DNA of 64,000 bases from Streptomyces subrutilus (GTDB lineage: Bacteria > Actinomycetota > Actinomycetes > Streptomycetales > Streptomycetaceae): contig NZ_CP023701.1 in assembly GCF_008704535.1 (NCBI RefSeq), positions 1,736,001 to 1,800,000 on the forward strand. The letters are read 5' to 3'. Positions 1-8,986 of this stretch are shown in pieces (the first letter of the stretch is position 1; each line of letters begins with the position of its first letter). Below the pieces are notes generated by a model. That model worked only from the letters and a program-made list of their open reading frames with translations, did not search any database and was not told the DNA's origin. Both the position numbers and the translations under genes were made by a program.

Positions 1-442
1 GTTCGCCGCGGCCAACACCGACCCGAAGCTGACCGAGCACCGCGAACAGCTCAGCGCCAAGGCCCATCTGGCGTTCGGCGCGGGCCCGCACGCCTGCCCC
101 GCCAAGGACCCGGCCTTCATGATCGCCGTGACGGCCGTCGAGACGCTGCTCAACCAGCTGCACGACGTCGAGCTGCGCGTCCCGTTCAAGTCGCTGACCT
201 GGGCGCCGAGTCCGTGGAGCCGTTCGCTGGTCACGCTCCCGATCCGCTTCACCCCGCGGAGCGTTCCCCAGGCGGCCGGGTCGGCCGGGCCGGCCGGATC
301 GACCGCGGGCCCGCTGTCCCCGCAGCAGACGGCCGCCGCGTCGCCCTCCCACGCGGGGCCCTCGCGCACGAGCACCGGTGCGGCGCCGCAGCCCAAGGGC
401 GGCCTGTTCAGCCGCTTCCTGGCCTGGACCAGGGGCGAGTGA
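1..442 (+). CDS. Cytochrome P450, C-terminal part (5' end outside window)
   Basis: The reading frame is open from base 2 to the TGA at 440-442. It carries the P450 haem-ligand loop FGAGPHACPAKDPA, with the cysteine as proximal ligand, followed by the terminal beta region ending LVTLPIRFTP. About 60 residues of Ala/Pro/Ser-rich, probably disordered tail follow, ending GGLFSRFLAWTRGE; this is longer than most soluble bacterial P450s. The residue two after the cysteine is Ala rather than the usual Gly, which the family tolerates. The end of the core resembles CYP157-type P450s that sit last in Streptomyces conservon operons, next to a second P450 as here. That assignment is inference, because the upstream genes are not visible. 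The EXXR helix and I helix lie outside the window. Confidence 0.85.
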   Translation, partial: FAAANTDPKLTEHREQLSAKAHLAFGAGPHACPAKDPAFMIAVTAVETLLNQLHDVELRVPFKSLTWAPSPWSRSLVTLPIRFTPRSVPQAAGSAGPAGSTAGPLSPQQTAAASPSHAGPSRTSTGAAPQPKGGLFSRFLAWTRGE

Positions 443-466
443 GACGAGTGTGATTCTGGTAACCCC

Positions 467-478
467 CTGAGTACTCAG
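467..478. promoter_or_regulatory. Perfect 12-bp palindrome upstream of second P450
   Basis: CTGAGTACTCAG is a perfect dyad with no spacer, 25 bases after the first P450 stop and 69 bases before the next P450 start. Its position and symmetry fit an operator for a dimeric repressor controlling the P450/hydratase pair. It is too short, and lacks a T run, to be a convincing terminator. Function is inferred. Confidence 0.3.
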
Positions 479-546
479 TGGTCATGGATGCTCCGACGAT
501 CACATGGGTATGCATCGCGGCTGGTTCTCAGGAAGGAGCCGCCATC

Positions 547-1794
547 ATGGGGGTTGCCACAACTCCGTCGTACGACCGCCGGGCGTCCGCCTCCCTCTTC
601 TCCCGTCTGCGGACGGCCAGAGGGCAGGCCGACCCCTTTCCGATATACGCCGAGCTCCTCGGCCGCGGCGAGGTGGTGCCCGCCCCCTGGGGCGGCTTCG
701 CCGTGACGGGCTTCGCCGCCTGCGACCAGGTGCTGCGCAGCCGCCAATGGCTGGAGCCCGACCGGCAGTGGCGGGAGCGCCAGGGGACCGGCACGCGCTG
801 GAACGCCCCCTCGTCCCGCGAGATGGGCCACACGCTCGCCGCGCTCAACGCTCCGGACCACACCAGGGTGCGGCGGGCGGCGGGCACCTTCGACCGGGGC
901 ACCGTGGAGCGCATCGGCCGCAATGTGGGCTTGGCCGCGGATCGCCTCCTCGACGCCTTCACGGAGCGAATACGCACCGGCGAGGCGGACTTCTCGGAGC
1001 TGGTCTGCGAGGAGCTGCCGGTGGCCGCCATCGGCGACTGGCTCGGGCTGCCGCAGGCCGACTGGGCCAGACTCAGACAGCTGACCCATGACCAGGTCTT
1101 CACCCAGGAGCTGCTGCCGTCGGCCAGCCAGCTGGCCCTGTCCGACGCGGCCACGGCCGAACTGCGCACCTACTTCATGGAGCTGGTGCGCGATCGGCGC
1201 TGCCACCCCGGCGACGACCCCGTCACCCGGTGGATCCGGACGTGGGACGCGATCGAGCCCGACCGGGACAAGGCCGACGAGGCCGTCTACTTCCTGGTGC
1301 TCTTCGTCCTGCTGGCCGCCCTGGAGACCACCGCGACCCTCCTGTCGACGATGACGCTCCGGCTCGTCGAGAGCCCGGAGCGGTGGGACACGGTCGCCGA
1401 CAACCCGGACCTCGTGCCCGGCTTCGTGGAGGAGACCCTCCGCTACGACCCGCCGACCCACGTGATCAGCAGGGTCGCCTCGCAGGACTCCGTGCTGGGG
1501 GGCATCGAGATCCGCCGCGACGAGATGGTCCACCTGATGATCGGGGCCGCGCACCGCGACCCGGCCCGGCATCGGGACCCCGACCGGTTCGACCCCGAAC
1601 GGGCCGCCGACCACCTCGCCTTCAGCGGTGGCATCCACTACTGCCTCGGGGCTCCGCTGGCCCGCCTCGAAGCCCAGACCCTGCTGCGCCAGCTGATCCG
1701 GCGCCTCCCCCGCCTCACCCTCGTACGCCCCCCGTCGATGGCGCCCCGCGTGGCGTTCCGGCGCCTGCTGAACCTGGACGTAGCACTCGCATGA
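547..1794 (+). CDS. Cytochrome P450 (second, complete)
   Basis: This 415-residue soluble bacterial P450 would be a haem monooxygenase needing ferredoxin partners. ATG 547 is chosen because GGAAGGAG lies 9 bases upstream; an in-frame GTG at 478 would add 23 residues with no good ribosome site. Visible signatures are the ExxR motif EETLR in the K helix and the haem loop FSGGIHYCLGAPLARLEA with the cysteine ligand. The I helix reads LLAALETTAT. The Glu-Thr-Thr of the oxygen-activation motif is present, but the usual Ala-Gly is Ala-Ala, which may alter the kink over the haem. It sits downstream of another P450, and its stop overlaps the start of the hydratase-like gene by 4 bp, so the two are translationally coupled. 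Substrate is unknown. Confidence 0.92.
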   Translation: MGVATTPSYDRRASASLFSRLRTARGQADPFPIYAELLGRGEVVPAPWGGFAVTGFAACDQVLRSRQWLEPDRQWRERQGTGTRWNAPSSREMGHTLAALNAPDHTRVRRAAGTFDRGTVERIGRNVGLAADRLLDAFTERIRTGEADFSELVCEELPVAAIGDWLGLPQADWARLRQLTHDQVFTQELLPSASQLALSDAATAELRTYFMELVRDRRCHPGDDPVTRWIRTWDAIEPDRDKADEAVYFLVLFVLLAALETTATLLSTMTLRLVESPERWDTVADNPDLVPGFVEETLRYDPPTHVISRVASQDSVLGGIEIRRDEMVHLMIGAAHRDPARHRDPDRFDPERAADHLAFSGGIHYCLGAPLARLEAQTLLRQLIRRLPRLTLVRPPSMAPRVAFRRLLNLDVALA

Positions 1795-2588
1795 CCGAAC
1801 CGACCCCCCTCGCCGCTCCCGCGCACGCACCCGCCCGGACCGCTCCCAAGGCGATCCGCACCGAGCAGGACGGGCCCATCCTGCACGTCGGCCTCAACCC
1901 CTGGGGGCAGGACGACACGTTGGGCACCGCGGTCCTCGACGACCTCATCGCCCTGCTCGACGACCTCCACGAGAGACCCGACGTCCGGATCCTGACGCTG
2001 TCGTCCCTGGGTACGGACTTCTGCCTGGGCGCCGACCGCGACGAATACCGGGAGGCCTTGGCCGCCGATCCGTCCGGAGTGGTCCTGAGGCGCATCGCCG
2101 ACAAGGCGCACCGCCTGTGCCAGGCCCTGGAGAACACCCACGCGGTCACCATCGCCCGGCTGCACGGCCGGGTCATCGGCGCGGGCCTCGCCCTCGCCTC
2201 CTTCTGCGACCTGCGCGCCGGCGCGGACACCAGCCGCTTCCGCATGCCGGAGGTCGGCATCGGGCTGCCGCCGGCGTGGGGCGGGGCGATGGGACGCCTG
2301 GTCTCCGAGGCCGGTGCCTCCAGGATCCGCGAGCTCATGCTCACCTGCGACGTCTTCGACGCCGGCACGGCCCAGCGCATCGGTCTGCTCCACCGGACCG
2401 CTCCGCTCGACCAGCTGGACCAGGTGATCGATTCCTGGACGAGGCCCCTCGTGCGGCGCGCGCCCGAGGCCCTGGTCCTGACCAAACGGATGCTGGCCGG
2501 CTACGCCCGGGCGGACCGGACGGCGGACGTCTCCCTGCTCGACTCCCATCTCCTGTCGGCCGCGCTGCACCAGCACGCGGGGAGCTGA
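1791..2588 (+). CDS. Enoyl-CoA hydratase/isomerase (crotonase) family protein
   Basis: The product is 265 residues, a normal length for a crotonase. It has the two backbone-NH oxyanion-hole regions (around FCLGAD and RVIGAGLALASFCD) and the MPEVGIGLPPAWGG segment, which holds the equivalent of the second catalytic Glu (Glu164 of rat hydratase). The position of the first catalytic Glu (Glu144, normally in a GGGCELA context) is Ala here (GAGLALA), so classical water addition is doubtful; isomerase, hydrolase or decarboxylase chemistry is possible. The first 20 residues are Ala/Pro rich. ATG 1791 overlaps the P450 stop (ATGA), so the pair should be co-translated. A strong inverted repeat follows the stop. 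The biological substrate cannot be read from the sequence. Confidence 0.88.
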   Translation: MTEPTPLAAPAHAPARTAPKAIRTEQDGPILHVGLNPWGQDDTLGTAVLDDLIALLDDLHERPDVRILTLSSLGTDFCLGADRDEYREALAADPSGVVLRRIADKAHRLCQALENTHAVTIARLHGRVIGAGLALASFCDLRAGADTSRFRMPEVGIGLPPAWGGAMGRLVSEAGASRIRELMLTCDVFDAGTAQRIGLLHRTAPLDQLDQVIDSWTRPLVRRAPEALVLTKRMLAGYARADRTADVSLLDSHLLSAALHQHAGS

Positions 2589-2610
2589 CCCCGCCCGGGG
2601 CCGGCGCGGC

Positions 2611-2646
2611 GAGGCCCCCGACCCCCACCAGCGGGTCGGGGACCTC
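2611..2646 (+). terminator. Factor-independent-type hairpin after the hydratase gene
   Basis: A 14-bp stem pairs bases 2611-2624 with 2633-2646 with one G-T wobble and an 8-base loop, 22 bases after the crotonase stop. There is no T run, as is common in Streptomyces. Confidence 0.6.
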
Positions 2647-2664
2647 GCGCGCACCCACGTCGCA

Positions 2665-2694
2665 CCGGGGCCCGTGCCCCGGCACGGGCCCCGG
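2665..2694. repeat. Perfect 14-bp inverted repeat, probable second terminator
   Basis: Bases 2665-2678 (CCGGGGCCCGTGCC) pair perfectly with 2681-2694, leaving a 2-base loop. It lies directly behind the first hairpin and could act as a tandem terminator or a barrier protecting the next gene. Confidence 0.45.
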
Positions 2695-2979
2695 CCCCGC
2701 CCCGCATCCGCCCCGAGGTGCCGACCGTCCCGGGCGCCGCTAGCCTGGGTGGTGAAGCGCCGCGATGGCGGAGTGCCAACCCGCCACCCAGCTTTGCGCA
2801 GCGGCGGTGGCCGACGATCTCGGCCCGACCGCCGTGTGCCCGGGGACGGACGTGAAACGGCGCCCCCCACGCCTCGCGGCGACGCACCTGACCCGTGCCG
2901 CACCTCATTCCCGCCGTGCGGCGACGGCCGCCCCTCCGGCCCGCAAGGGTGCGCGAGAGGGCGGAGGAAAGGGACTCCC
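2695..2979. other. Intergenic leader before the small secreted protein, no gene seen
   Basis: I see no coding region with a ribosome site, no recognisable -10 element and no RNA fold I can name. It is presumably promoter plus 5' leader of the gene at 2980. The last part contains the GGAGGA ribosome site at about 2963-2968. Confidence 0.4.
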
Positions 2980-3258
2980 ATGCATGTACAGAGGGCTAAG
3001 CGACTGTTCGCGGTCTCCGCGGCCGGGCTCCTGATGGCCGGTGGCGCCGCGTTCGGCGCGGCCGGTAGCGCTTCGGCCGCGACCCCGGCCCAGACCCCGA
3101 CGCACTCGGTCGGCTACGTCCACGGCGGCGGCGGTGGCTGCGACGACGACGGTGACGGCTGGGGCGGCAACTACGGCGGCTGGCACAACAGCAACTGGAA
3201 CGACGACTACGACAGCGGCTGGGGATACGGAGGGTGGGGCAACGGCGACTACTACTGA
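2980..3258 (+). CDS. Small secreted Gly/Asp/Trp-rich protein
   Basis: The product is 92 residues. The first about 35 are a classic Sec signal peptide: basic MHVQRAKR, a hydrophobic core, and a cleavage site after Ala-Ser-Ala. The mature part is about 57 residues. It has an His-Gly5-Cys-Asp3 stretch, then repeats built from Gly, Trp, Asn, Asp and Tyr, ending GWGNGDYY, with a single Cys and many acidic side chains. That composition suggests an extended, perhaps metal-binding or cell-wall-associated exported peptide, but I do not recognise a family. ATG 2980 is used; a second ATG at 2984 is out of frame. GGAGGA lies about 12 bases upstream. Flanking hairpins on both sides suggest a single-gene transcript. 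Confidence 0.75.
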   Translation: MHVQRAKRLFAVSAAGLLMAGGAAFGAAGSASAATPAQTPTHSVGYVHGGGGGCDDDGDGWGGNYGGWHNSNWNDDYDSGWGYGGWGNGDYY

Positions 3259-3319
3259 TCCGACCAGGTGAACGACATGATGTGCGGACCCGTCAGCGGG
3301 CCGCGCATCGTGGCGCGTC

Positions 3320-3349
3320 GGGCCGCGGGGTCACGCCGACCCGCGGCCC
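3320..3349. terminator. Hairpin between convergent genes
   Basis: GGGCCGCGGG at 3320-3329 pairs with the mirrored arm inside 3339-3349 (ACCCGCGGCCC), with one bulged G. It lies between the plus-strand secreted protein and the end of the minus-strand aminopeptidase, overlapping the latter's stop codon, so it could serve both directions. Confidence 0.5.
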
Positions 3350-4791
3350 GGCCCGCCGTCGGACGGCGGGTACCCGGGCATCGCCGGGAGCGCCGCGGCC
3401 GGTGAGGCCGACGGCAGGGGCGGGAGGGCGGGTGCGTACAGCCAGGCCGCGAACAGCTCGTCCAGCGGCCCGGTGGCGTAGCGCGATGCGTGCGCCGTGA
3501 AGGCGGCGGTGGTCACGACGCCGTTGCGGTGGACCGCGGCCCAGTCGCGCAGCATGCGGAAGAACGGGCCGTCGCCCAGGGCGCAGCGGACCGCGTGCAC
3601 GGTGAGTCCGCCGCGCTGGTAGAGGCGGTCGTCGAACATGAGCTTGCGGCCGGGGTCGGCGAGCAGCAGGTCCTGCGGGCTGACGGCGAGGAGCCGGTGG
3701 GCGGCGGTGGCGCGTTCGTGGGCGGTGTGGCCGCCGGAGCGCTCCGACCAGAGCCATTCCGCGTACTTCGCGAAGCCCTCGTTGAGCCAGATGTGCCGCC
3801 AGTCGGCGATGGTCACGCTGTTGCCGAACCACTGGTGGGCGAGTTCGTGGGCGACGAGCCGCTCCGAACTCCGTACGCCGTCCAAGTGGTTGGCCCCGAA
3901 CAGGGACAGCCCCTGGGCCTCGACGGGGACGTCCAGTTCCTCGTCGGCGACGACCACCGCGTACTCGCCGAAGGGGTAGGGCCCGAAGAGCTCCTCGAAG
4001 AGCCGCATCATGGCGGGCTGCCGGGCGAAGTCGCGGGAGAACCGCGGCAGCAGGTGCGCCGGCACGTGGGCGCTCTGCGGGACGCCGTCCAGCCCGGGGT
4101 CGCCGAGCAGCACCGTCTGGTACATGCCGATGGACAGCCCGACCAGGTAGCTGGAGGTGGGCGCGGGCTGCTCGTACACCCAGGTGGTCGTGCTGGCCCG
4201 GGTGGTGCGGGTGAGCAGCCGGCCGCCGGCCACCACCGTGTAGGCGGAGGGGGTGTTGACGGAGATGTGGTACGAGGCCTTGTCTGCGGGGCGGTCGTTG
4301 CACGGGTACCAGGACGGTGCGCCGACGGGCTGGCTGGCGACCAGGGCGCCGTCGGTGAGCTCCTCCCAGCCGATGCCGCCCCAGGGGCTGCGCACCGGTT
4401 TGGGGTTGCCCGCCCAGTGGATCTCGACGGTGAAGGCGGCTCCGGCGGGCAGCGGTTTGGCGGGCCGGATGCGGAGCTTGCCGCCGCGGTGGGCGTAGTG
4501 CGGGGTCCGGCCGTCGACCAGGACCCGTCCGACGCGGAATTCCGCCAGGTTCAGGTGGAATTCGGTGAGGGCCGCGCGTCCGGCGATGGCGCTGAGCCGG
4601 GCCGTGCCGGCGAGCCGGTTGGGGCCGGGGCGGTACTCCAGGGCGAGTTCGTACCGGTGCACACGGTAACGGGGGTCGCCGTTGGCCGGAAAGTACGGGT
4701 CCGATGCCGTTGTCCTCTGGCCGCTCACTGCCGCTTCCGCTCCCTGCGCTGTGCTCGTACGACCTGCTCGTGCGCCGTTCAGGACCGCCAC
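3331..4791 (-). CDS. M1 family zinc aminopeptidase, possible polymer-degrading partner
   Basis: The product is 486 residues, a compact M1 metallopeptidase of N-terminal beta domain plus catalytic domain, without the long C-terminal helical domain of 850-residue members. The zinc site is complete: His315-Glu-Leu-Ala-His319 and Glu338 in LNEGFAKY. The upstream exopeptidase loop (GxMEN in classical members) is degenerate and reads VPVEAQGLSL, keeping a Glu. No signal peptide is visible. Its start codon lies inside the end of the Pls-like synthetase gene (13-bp overlap), so the two form one operon. Streptomyces albulus is known to encode an aminopeptidase-type enzyme that degrades epsilon-poly-lysine. 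The pairing here suggests a similar role in trimming or detoxifying the product, which is inference. Confidence 0.85.
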   Translation of the reverse strand: MAVLNGARAGRTSTAQGAEAAVSGQRTTASDPYFPANGDPRYRVHRYELALEYRPGPNRLAGTARLSAIAGRAALTEFHLNLAEFRVGRVLVDGRTPHYAHRGGKLRIRPAKPLPAGAAFTVEIHWAGNPKPVRSPWGGIGWEELTDGALVASQPVGAPSWYPCNDRPADKASYHISVNTPSAYTVVAGGRLLTRTTRASTTTWVYEQPAPTSSYLVGLSIGMYQTVLLGDPGLDGVPQSAHVPAHLLPRFSRDFARQPAMMRLFEELFGPYPFGEYAVVVADEELDVPVEAQGLSLFGANHLDGVRSSERLVAHELAHQWFGNSVTIADWRHIWLNEGFAKYAEWLWSERSGGHTAHERATAAHRLLAVSPQDLLLADPGRKLMFDDRLYQRGGLTVHAVRCALGDGPFFRMLRDWAAVHRNGVVTTAAFTAHASRYATGPLDELFAAWLYAPALPPLPSASPAAALPAMPGYPPSDGGPGRGSA

Positions 4792-7700
4792 GCCTCGATC
4801 GGATTGCCCAGCCAGCGGGTGTCGGCGGGGACGGATTCACCGGCCATCACGAGAGAGGCGGGACCCAGGGTGCTGCGGGCCCCGATCGTACTCCCGGGCA
4901 GCACGATGCCGCCCGGGCCCAGGGTGGCGCCCTCGCGGAGGACCACAGTATCCGTCCTCAAGATCCGGTCGTGGAAGAGGTGCGTCTGCAGCACGCAGCC
5001 CCGGTTCACGCTGACCGCGCCGCCCAGGGAGACCAGGTCCGTCTCCGGCAGCCAGTAGCTCTCGCACCACACGCCCCGGCCGACCCGGGCCCCCAGCGAC
5101 CGCAGCCACAGGGCCATCAGCGGCGTGCCGGGCACGGATCCGGCCAGCCACGGCACGGCCACCACCTCGACGAAGGTGTCGGCGAGCTCGTTGCGCCAGA
5201 CGAAGCCGCTCCACAACGGGTGCTCGCCGGTCCGGTGCCGACCCACCAGCAGCCATTTCGCGGCCACCGTGACCGCGCAGGCGGCGAAGCCGGCGGCGAG
5301 CAGGACGGCCCCGGACAGCAGCGCGGCGCCCGCGGTCCCCGGGCCGCCCGGCCCCATCAGTGCGCACAGCGCCGCCGCCGTCAGGACGGCGAGCGCGGCG
5401 GAGCAGAACACCGGGACCAGCCGGCACAGCTCCACCAGGCCGCGCGCCCACAGCAGCCGGGCGGGCGGATCGTAGGTGCGGCTCTGGTCGGCGGTGGCGG
5501 CCGAGCGCGGCAGCCGGACGGGGGGCAGGCCCAGGTACGAGCTGCCCTTCTTGGCTTTCTTCGGGGTGGCGGACAGGACGCCGACGAGGCCGTCGTCCGG
5601 TACGGAGCGGCCCGGTGCGGTCATGCCCGAGTTGCCGAGGAACGCGCGGCGGCCGATCTCGGAGTGGCCGATGCGCATCCAGCCGCCGCCCAGTTCGTAC
5701 GGGGCGGTCAGGGTGTCGTCGGCGAGGAACGCGCCGTCGCCCACGGTGGTCAGACTGGGCAGCGCGAGCACCGTGGACACCTCGGCGCCGCGGCCGACGC
5801 GCATGCCGAGCAGCCGCAGCCACACCGGGGTGATCAGCCCGGCGTACAGCGGGAAGAGGGTCTCGCGGGACAGGTCCATCAGCTGGGTGACGGTCCAGGC
5901 CTGCCAGCCGGTGCGGCCGTGCGTGGGGTGCAGGCCGGTGCGCAGGCCGAGGCTGAGCACCCGCACCGAGACCAGCAGGAGGGCCGCGTACGCGGCCCCG
6001 AAGGCGAGCGCCGCGGGCACCACGGCGAGCAGCGCCCCGCGCAGCGCGGCGGCTGGCCCGGCGTCGGCGGGGACGAAGCGGCCGGCGACCAGGAGGGCGG
6101 GCAGGGCGGCGAGGACGGGCAGGCAGGTGAGGAAGGCTCCGGCCGCGCCGTAGAGGGCGCGCCAGTGCAGCGGGCGCGGCGGCCGTTCCTTCGGCCAGTT
6201 CCGCTTGGCCTTGCCGAGCTTGCCGGCCGGGGCGCCGGCCCAGCGCTGGCCGGTCGGGACCTGTCCGACGACGGCGGAGCCGGGGGCGACCTCGGCCCGC
6301 TTTCCGACGCGGGCGCCGGGGAAGAGGATGCTGCGGGTGCCGACCACGGCGCCCGCGCCGACCCGGACCGGGCCGATCTCCAGCCGGTCGCCGTCCAGCC
6401 AGTGCCCGCACAGGTCCACCTCGGACTCCACGGCGCAGCCGCGGCCGAGTTTGAGCATGCCGGTGACCGGGGGCAGGGAGTGCAGGTCGACCTCGGGGCC
6501 GACCTTGGCGCCCAGGGCGCGGGCGTAGCGCTCCAGCCAGGAGCCGGTGAGGGAGGTGGCGCCGGCGCATTCGGCCAGCCGCTCGGCCGTCCACAGCCGC
6601 AGGTGCACGCTCCCGCCGCGCGGGTGGCGTCCGGCCTCGACTCCGCGCAGCAGCAGGCGGGCGCCGCCGGCCGCGAGGGCGAGCCGGCCGGGCGGGCTGT
6701 ACAGCAGGGCGGCGCCGGCCGCGACGAGCCACCAGGAGGCGGTCGGCGCCCACGGGTAGGGGCCGAGCAGGTGCAGGACGTTGCCGAGCGCCAGCAGGGC
6801 CACCGTCCAGCGCAGGCCGACCAGGGTGTAGAGCGGGAGCAGCAGCAGCGACTGCACCGCCTGGGAGCGGAGCGGTACCGGGGCGACGGTGCGGGCCGCG
6901 CCGTCGTCCTGGACGGACTTCTCCAGCCGGCGGGCGAGCTTGCGCAGGGTGGGCTGCTGATAGATGTCGAGGACGGCCGCGTTCGGGTAGCGGGTGCGCA
7001 GCCGGGTGGTGAGCTGGGCCGCGGCGAGGCTGCCGCCGCCGATGGCGAAGAAGTCGTCGGCGTGGCCGGTGACGGCCACGCCGAGGGTCTCGCTCCACTG
7101 TTCGGCGAGCCAGGCCTCGGTGCCGTAGAGCTGCTCGGCGGGGCCGGTGGTCTCCAGTTCGGGCAGGGGCCAGGGCAGTGCGTCCCGGTCCACCTTGCCG
7201 GAGGTGCGGGTGGGCAGTTCGGCGACGGGTGCGAGCAGCGGGACGAGGGCGGCGGGCAGTTCGGCGCGCAGCCGCTCGACGGCGGCCGCGTGGTCCCAGC
7301 CGTCCTGGGTGACGAGGTAGCCGACGAGGAGCTGGTTGCCGCTGCGCGCGGTGCGGACTGCGGCGGCGGCCCCGGCGACGCCGGGCAGGCCCTGGAGCGC
7401 GGAGTCGACTTCGCCGAGCTCGATGCGGCGGCCGCCGAGTTTGATCTGTTCGTCGCCGCGGCCGAGGAAGACCAGCCCTTCCGGTTCCGCGCGGACGAGG
7501 TCGCCGCTGCGGTAGGCGCGCGTCCAGCCGAGGGATTCCAGCGGGGCGTACTTCTCGGCGTCCTTCTCGGGGTCGAGGTAGCGGGCCAGGCCGACGCCGC
7601 CGATGACGAGCTGGCCGCTGCCGCCCATCGCGACGGGTTCGCCGGACTCGTCGACGACGGCGAGTTCCCAGCCGTTCAGGGGGAGCCCGATCCGGATGGG

Positions 7701-8702
7701 CTCTTCGCCGGTCAGGAGCGCGGCGCAGGCGACGACGGTGGCCTCGGTGGGGCCGTAGGTGTTCCAGACCTCGCGGCCCTCGGTGACCAGGCGCTGGGTC
7801 AGCTCGGGCGGGCATGCCTCGCCGCCGAAGATCAGCAGCCGGACCTCGCCCAGGTCCTCGGGGTCCCAGAGCGCGGCGAGGGTGGGGACGGTGGAGACCA
7901 CCGAGATCTCCTGCTCGACCAGCCAGGGGCCGAGGTCGGCGCCGCTGCGCACCTGGGAGCGGGGTACGGGCACCAGGCAGGCGCCGTGCCGCCAGGCCAG
8001 CCACATCTCCTCGCACGAGGCGTCGAAGGCGACGGACAGGCCGGCCATGACCCGGTCGCCGGGGCCGATGGGCTCCTCGGCGAGGAAGAGCGCGGCCTCG
8101 GCGTCCACGAAGGCGGCGGCGCTGCGGTGGCTGACGGCGACGCCCTTGGGCCTGCCGGTGGAGCCGGAGGTGAAGATGATCCACGCGTCGTGCTCGGGCC
8201 CGGGCCGCGCGGCGGCCCGGACGGCGCCTCCCGCCGCGGCCCGCGCCCCGGCGCCGGTGGTGTCGACGCGCTGCCCGGCGCCGACGACCGCCCGCACCCC
8301 GGCCTCGCCGAAGACCAGCTCGGCCCGTTCGTCCGGGTCCTCGGCGTCGACGGGCACGTAGGCGGCGCCGGCGGCGAGGACGGCGAGGACGGCGGCGTAC
8401 AGCTCGGTGGTCCCGGACGGCACCCGGACGCCGACCCGGTCGCCGAGGCCCACCCCGGCGGCGGCGAGGGCGCGCCGCCGGCGCTCGACCTCGGCGGCGA
8501 GGGCCCGGTAGGTCAGCCGGGTGGTGCCGTCGTCGAGGGCGGGTTCGTCGGGGTACGCCCGTACGGATGCCTCGAAGACGTCGACGAGGGTGCGCGGCGG
8601 GGCTGCGGGCCCGGCGGAGAACCGGGCGGACTTGCCCGGCTCCTCGGACGTCGCCCCGTCGTCGAGCAGAGTGCTCTCACCGTGCTCAGGTGTGGCTGCC
8701 AT
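4779..8702 (-). CDS. Pls/PosA-family single-module NRPS (homopoly-amino acid synthetase-like)
   Basis: The product is 1307 residues from ATG 8702 (a TTG at 8783 would add 27). Order: adenylation domain with [35 protein letters not shown], the [24 protein letters not shown] core and the [13 protein letters not shown] lysine loop; carrier domain with [11 protein letters not shown] for phosphopantetheine; then hydrophobic helices alternating with three left-handed-beta-helix acyltransferase-like segments (hexapeptide repeats such as [14 protein letters not shown]). This is the layout of epsilon-poly-L-lysine synthetase, where the carrier feeds membrane-embedded tandem domains that chain one amino acid through side-chain amides. 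Homology to that family looks close across the whole protein. The amino acid used is not certain from reading alone. It overlaps the M1 aminopeptidase gene by 13 bp. Confidence 0.93.
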   Translation of the reverse strand: MAATPEHGESTLLDDGATSEEPGKSARFSAGPAAPPRTLVDVFEASVRAYPDEPALDDGTTRLTYRALAAEVERRRRALAAAGVGLGDRVGVRVPSGTTELYAAVLAVLAAGAAYVPVDAEDPDERAELVFGEAGVRAVVGAGQRVDTTGAGARAAAGGAVRAAARPGPEHDAWIIFTSGSTGRPKGVAVSHRSAAAFVDAEAALFLAEEPIGPGDRVMAGLSVAFDASCEEMWLAWRHGACLVPVPRSQVRSGADLGPWLVEQEISVVSTVPTLAALWDPEDLGEVRLLIFGGEACPPELTQRLVTEGREVWNTYGPTEATVVACAALLTGEEPIRIGLPLNGWELAVVDESGEPVAMGGSGQLVIGGVGLARYLDPEKDAEKYAPLESLGWTRAYRSGDLVRAEPEGLVFLGRGDEQIKLGGRRIELGEVDSALQGLPGVAGAAAAVRTARSGNQLLVGYLVTQDGWDHAAAVERLRAELPAALVPLLAPVAELPTRTSGKVDRDALPWPLPELETTGPAEQLYGTEAWLAEQWSETLGVAVTGHADDFFAIGGGSLAAAQLTTRLRTRYPNAAVLDIYQQPTLRKLARRLEKSVQDDGAARTVAPVPLRSQAVQSLLLLPLYTLVGLRWTVALLALGNVLHLLGPYPWAPTASWWLVAAGAALLYSPPGRLALAAGGARLLLRGVEAGRHPRGGSVHLRLWTAERLAECAGATSLTGSWLERYARALGAKVGPEVDLHSLPPVTGMLKLGRGCAVESEVDLCGHWLDGDRLEIGPVRVGAGAVVGTRSILFPGARVGKRAEVAPGSAVVGQVPTGQRWAGAPAGKLGKAKRNWPKERPPRPLHWRALYGAAGAFLTCLPVLAALPALLVAGRFVPADAGPAAALRGALLAVVPAALAFGAAYAALLLVSVRVLSLGLRTGLHPTHGRTGWQAWTVTQLMDLSRETLFPLYAGLITPVWLRLLGMRVGRGAEVSTVLALPSLTTVGDGAFLADDTLTAPYELGGGWMRIGHSEIGRRAFLGNSGMTAPGRSVPDDGLVGVLSATPKKAKKGSSYLGLPPVRLPRSAATADQSRTYDPPARLLWARGLVELCRLVPVFCSAALAVLTAAALCALMGPGGPGTAGAALLSGAVLLAAGFAACAVTVAAKWLLVGRHRTGEHPLWSGFVWRNELADTFVEVVAVPWLAGSVPGTPLMALWLRSLGARVGRGVWCESYWLPETDLVSLGGAVSVNRGCVLQTHLFHDRILRTDTVVLREGATLGPGGIVLPGSTIGARSTLGPASLVMAGESVPADTRWLGNPIEAWRS

Positions 8703-8793
8703 CGGCCCTCGCGTCTCGTTCCCGGCACGTCCGGGTCGCCGGCGGAGCCCAGGTTCGCCCGGGTTGTTCCGGTCCAGCGCCAAACAACCCGCC

Positions 8794-8799
8794 AGTCTA
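8794..8799 (-). promoter_or_regulatory. Possible -10 element for the Pls-like gene
   Basis: Read on the minus strand the bases are TAGACT, matching the Streptomyces TAGRNT -10 pattern, about 90 bases before ATG 8702. No good TTGACA-like -35 lies 16-18 bases upstream. If real, transcription would begin near 8787, which favours ATG 8702 over TTG 8783. Confidence 0.22.
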
Positions 8800-8926
8800 G
8801 TGGGGCAGCGATAAATTTCCGGTCGCAGCCTTGCGCGTGGCCGGGAAATGGCGGTAAGGCGACATCGCGGTGCCGGTGCCGCTCTCGGGGCCCCGCGAGC
8901 GGCGGGCGGGCCGTCGGCACTTCGGT

Positions 8927-8986
8927 GGGCCGGTCGCCGGGCCTCTCGCGGGGCCCGTCAGCGGCCCCGTGAGTGGCCCCGTCAGT
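8927..8986. repeat. Five tandem 12-bp units at the 3' end of the SpoIIE-type gene
   Basis: Consecutive 12-base blocks start at 8927, 8939, 8951, 8963 and 8975. The last two (GGCCCCGTGAGT and GGCCCCGTCAGT) are nearly identical and the earlier ones diverge progressively. The final block contains the stop codon of the gene that follows. Translated in an alternative minus-strand frame, the three best blocks give Gly-Pro-Leu-Thr three times, followed by two degenerate Gly-Pro-Ala units. Confidence 0.6.

Noticed and set aside
8703..8783. TTG 8783 as start of the Pls-like gene
   Set aside because: A possible -10 element lies only 11 bases away and ribosome site is weak; ATG 8702 preferred, though not proven.
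4704..8972. A plus-strand open frame of about 1420 codons opposite the Pls-like gene
   Set aside because: It is the GC-skewed shadow of the minus-strand synthetase: no ribosome site, no domains, amino acids dominated by Gly/Ala/Arg.
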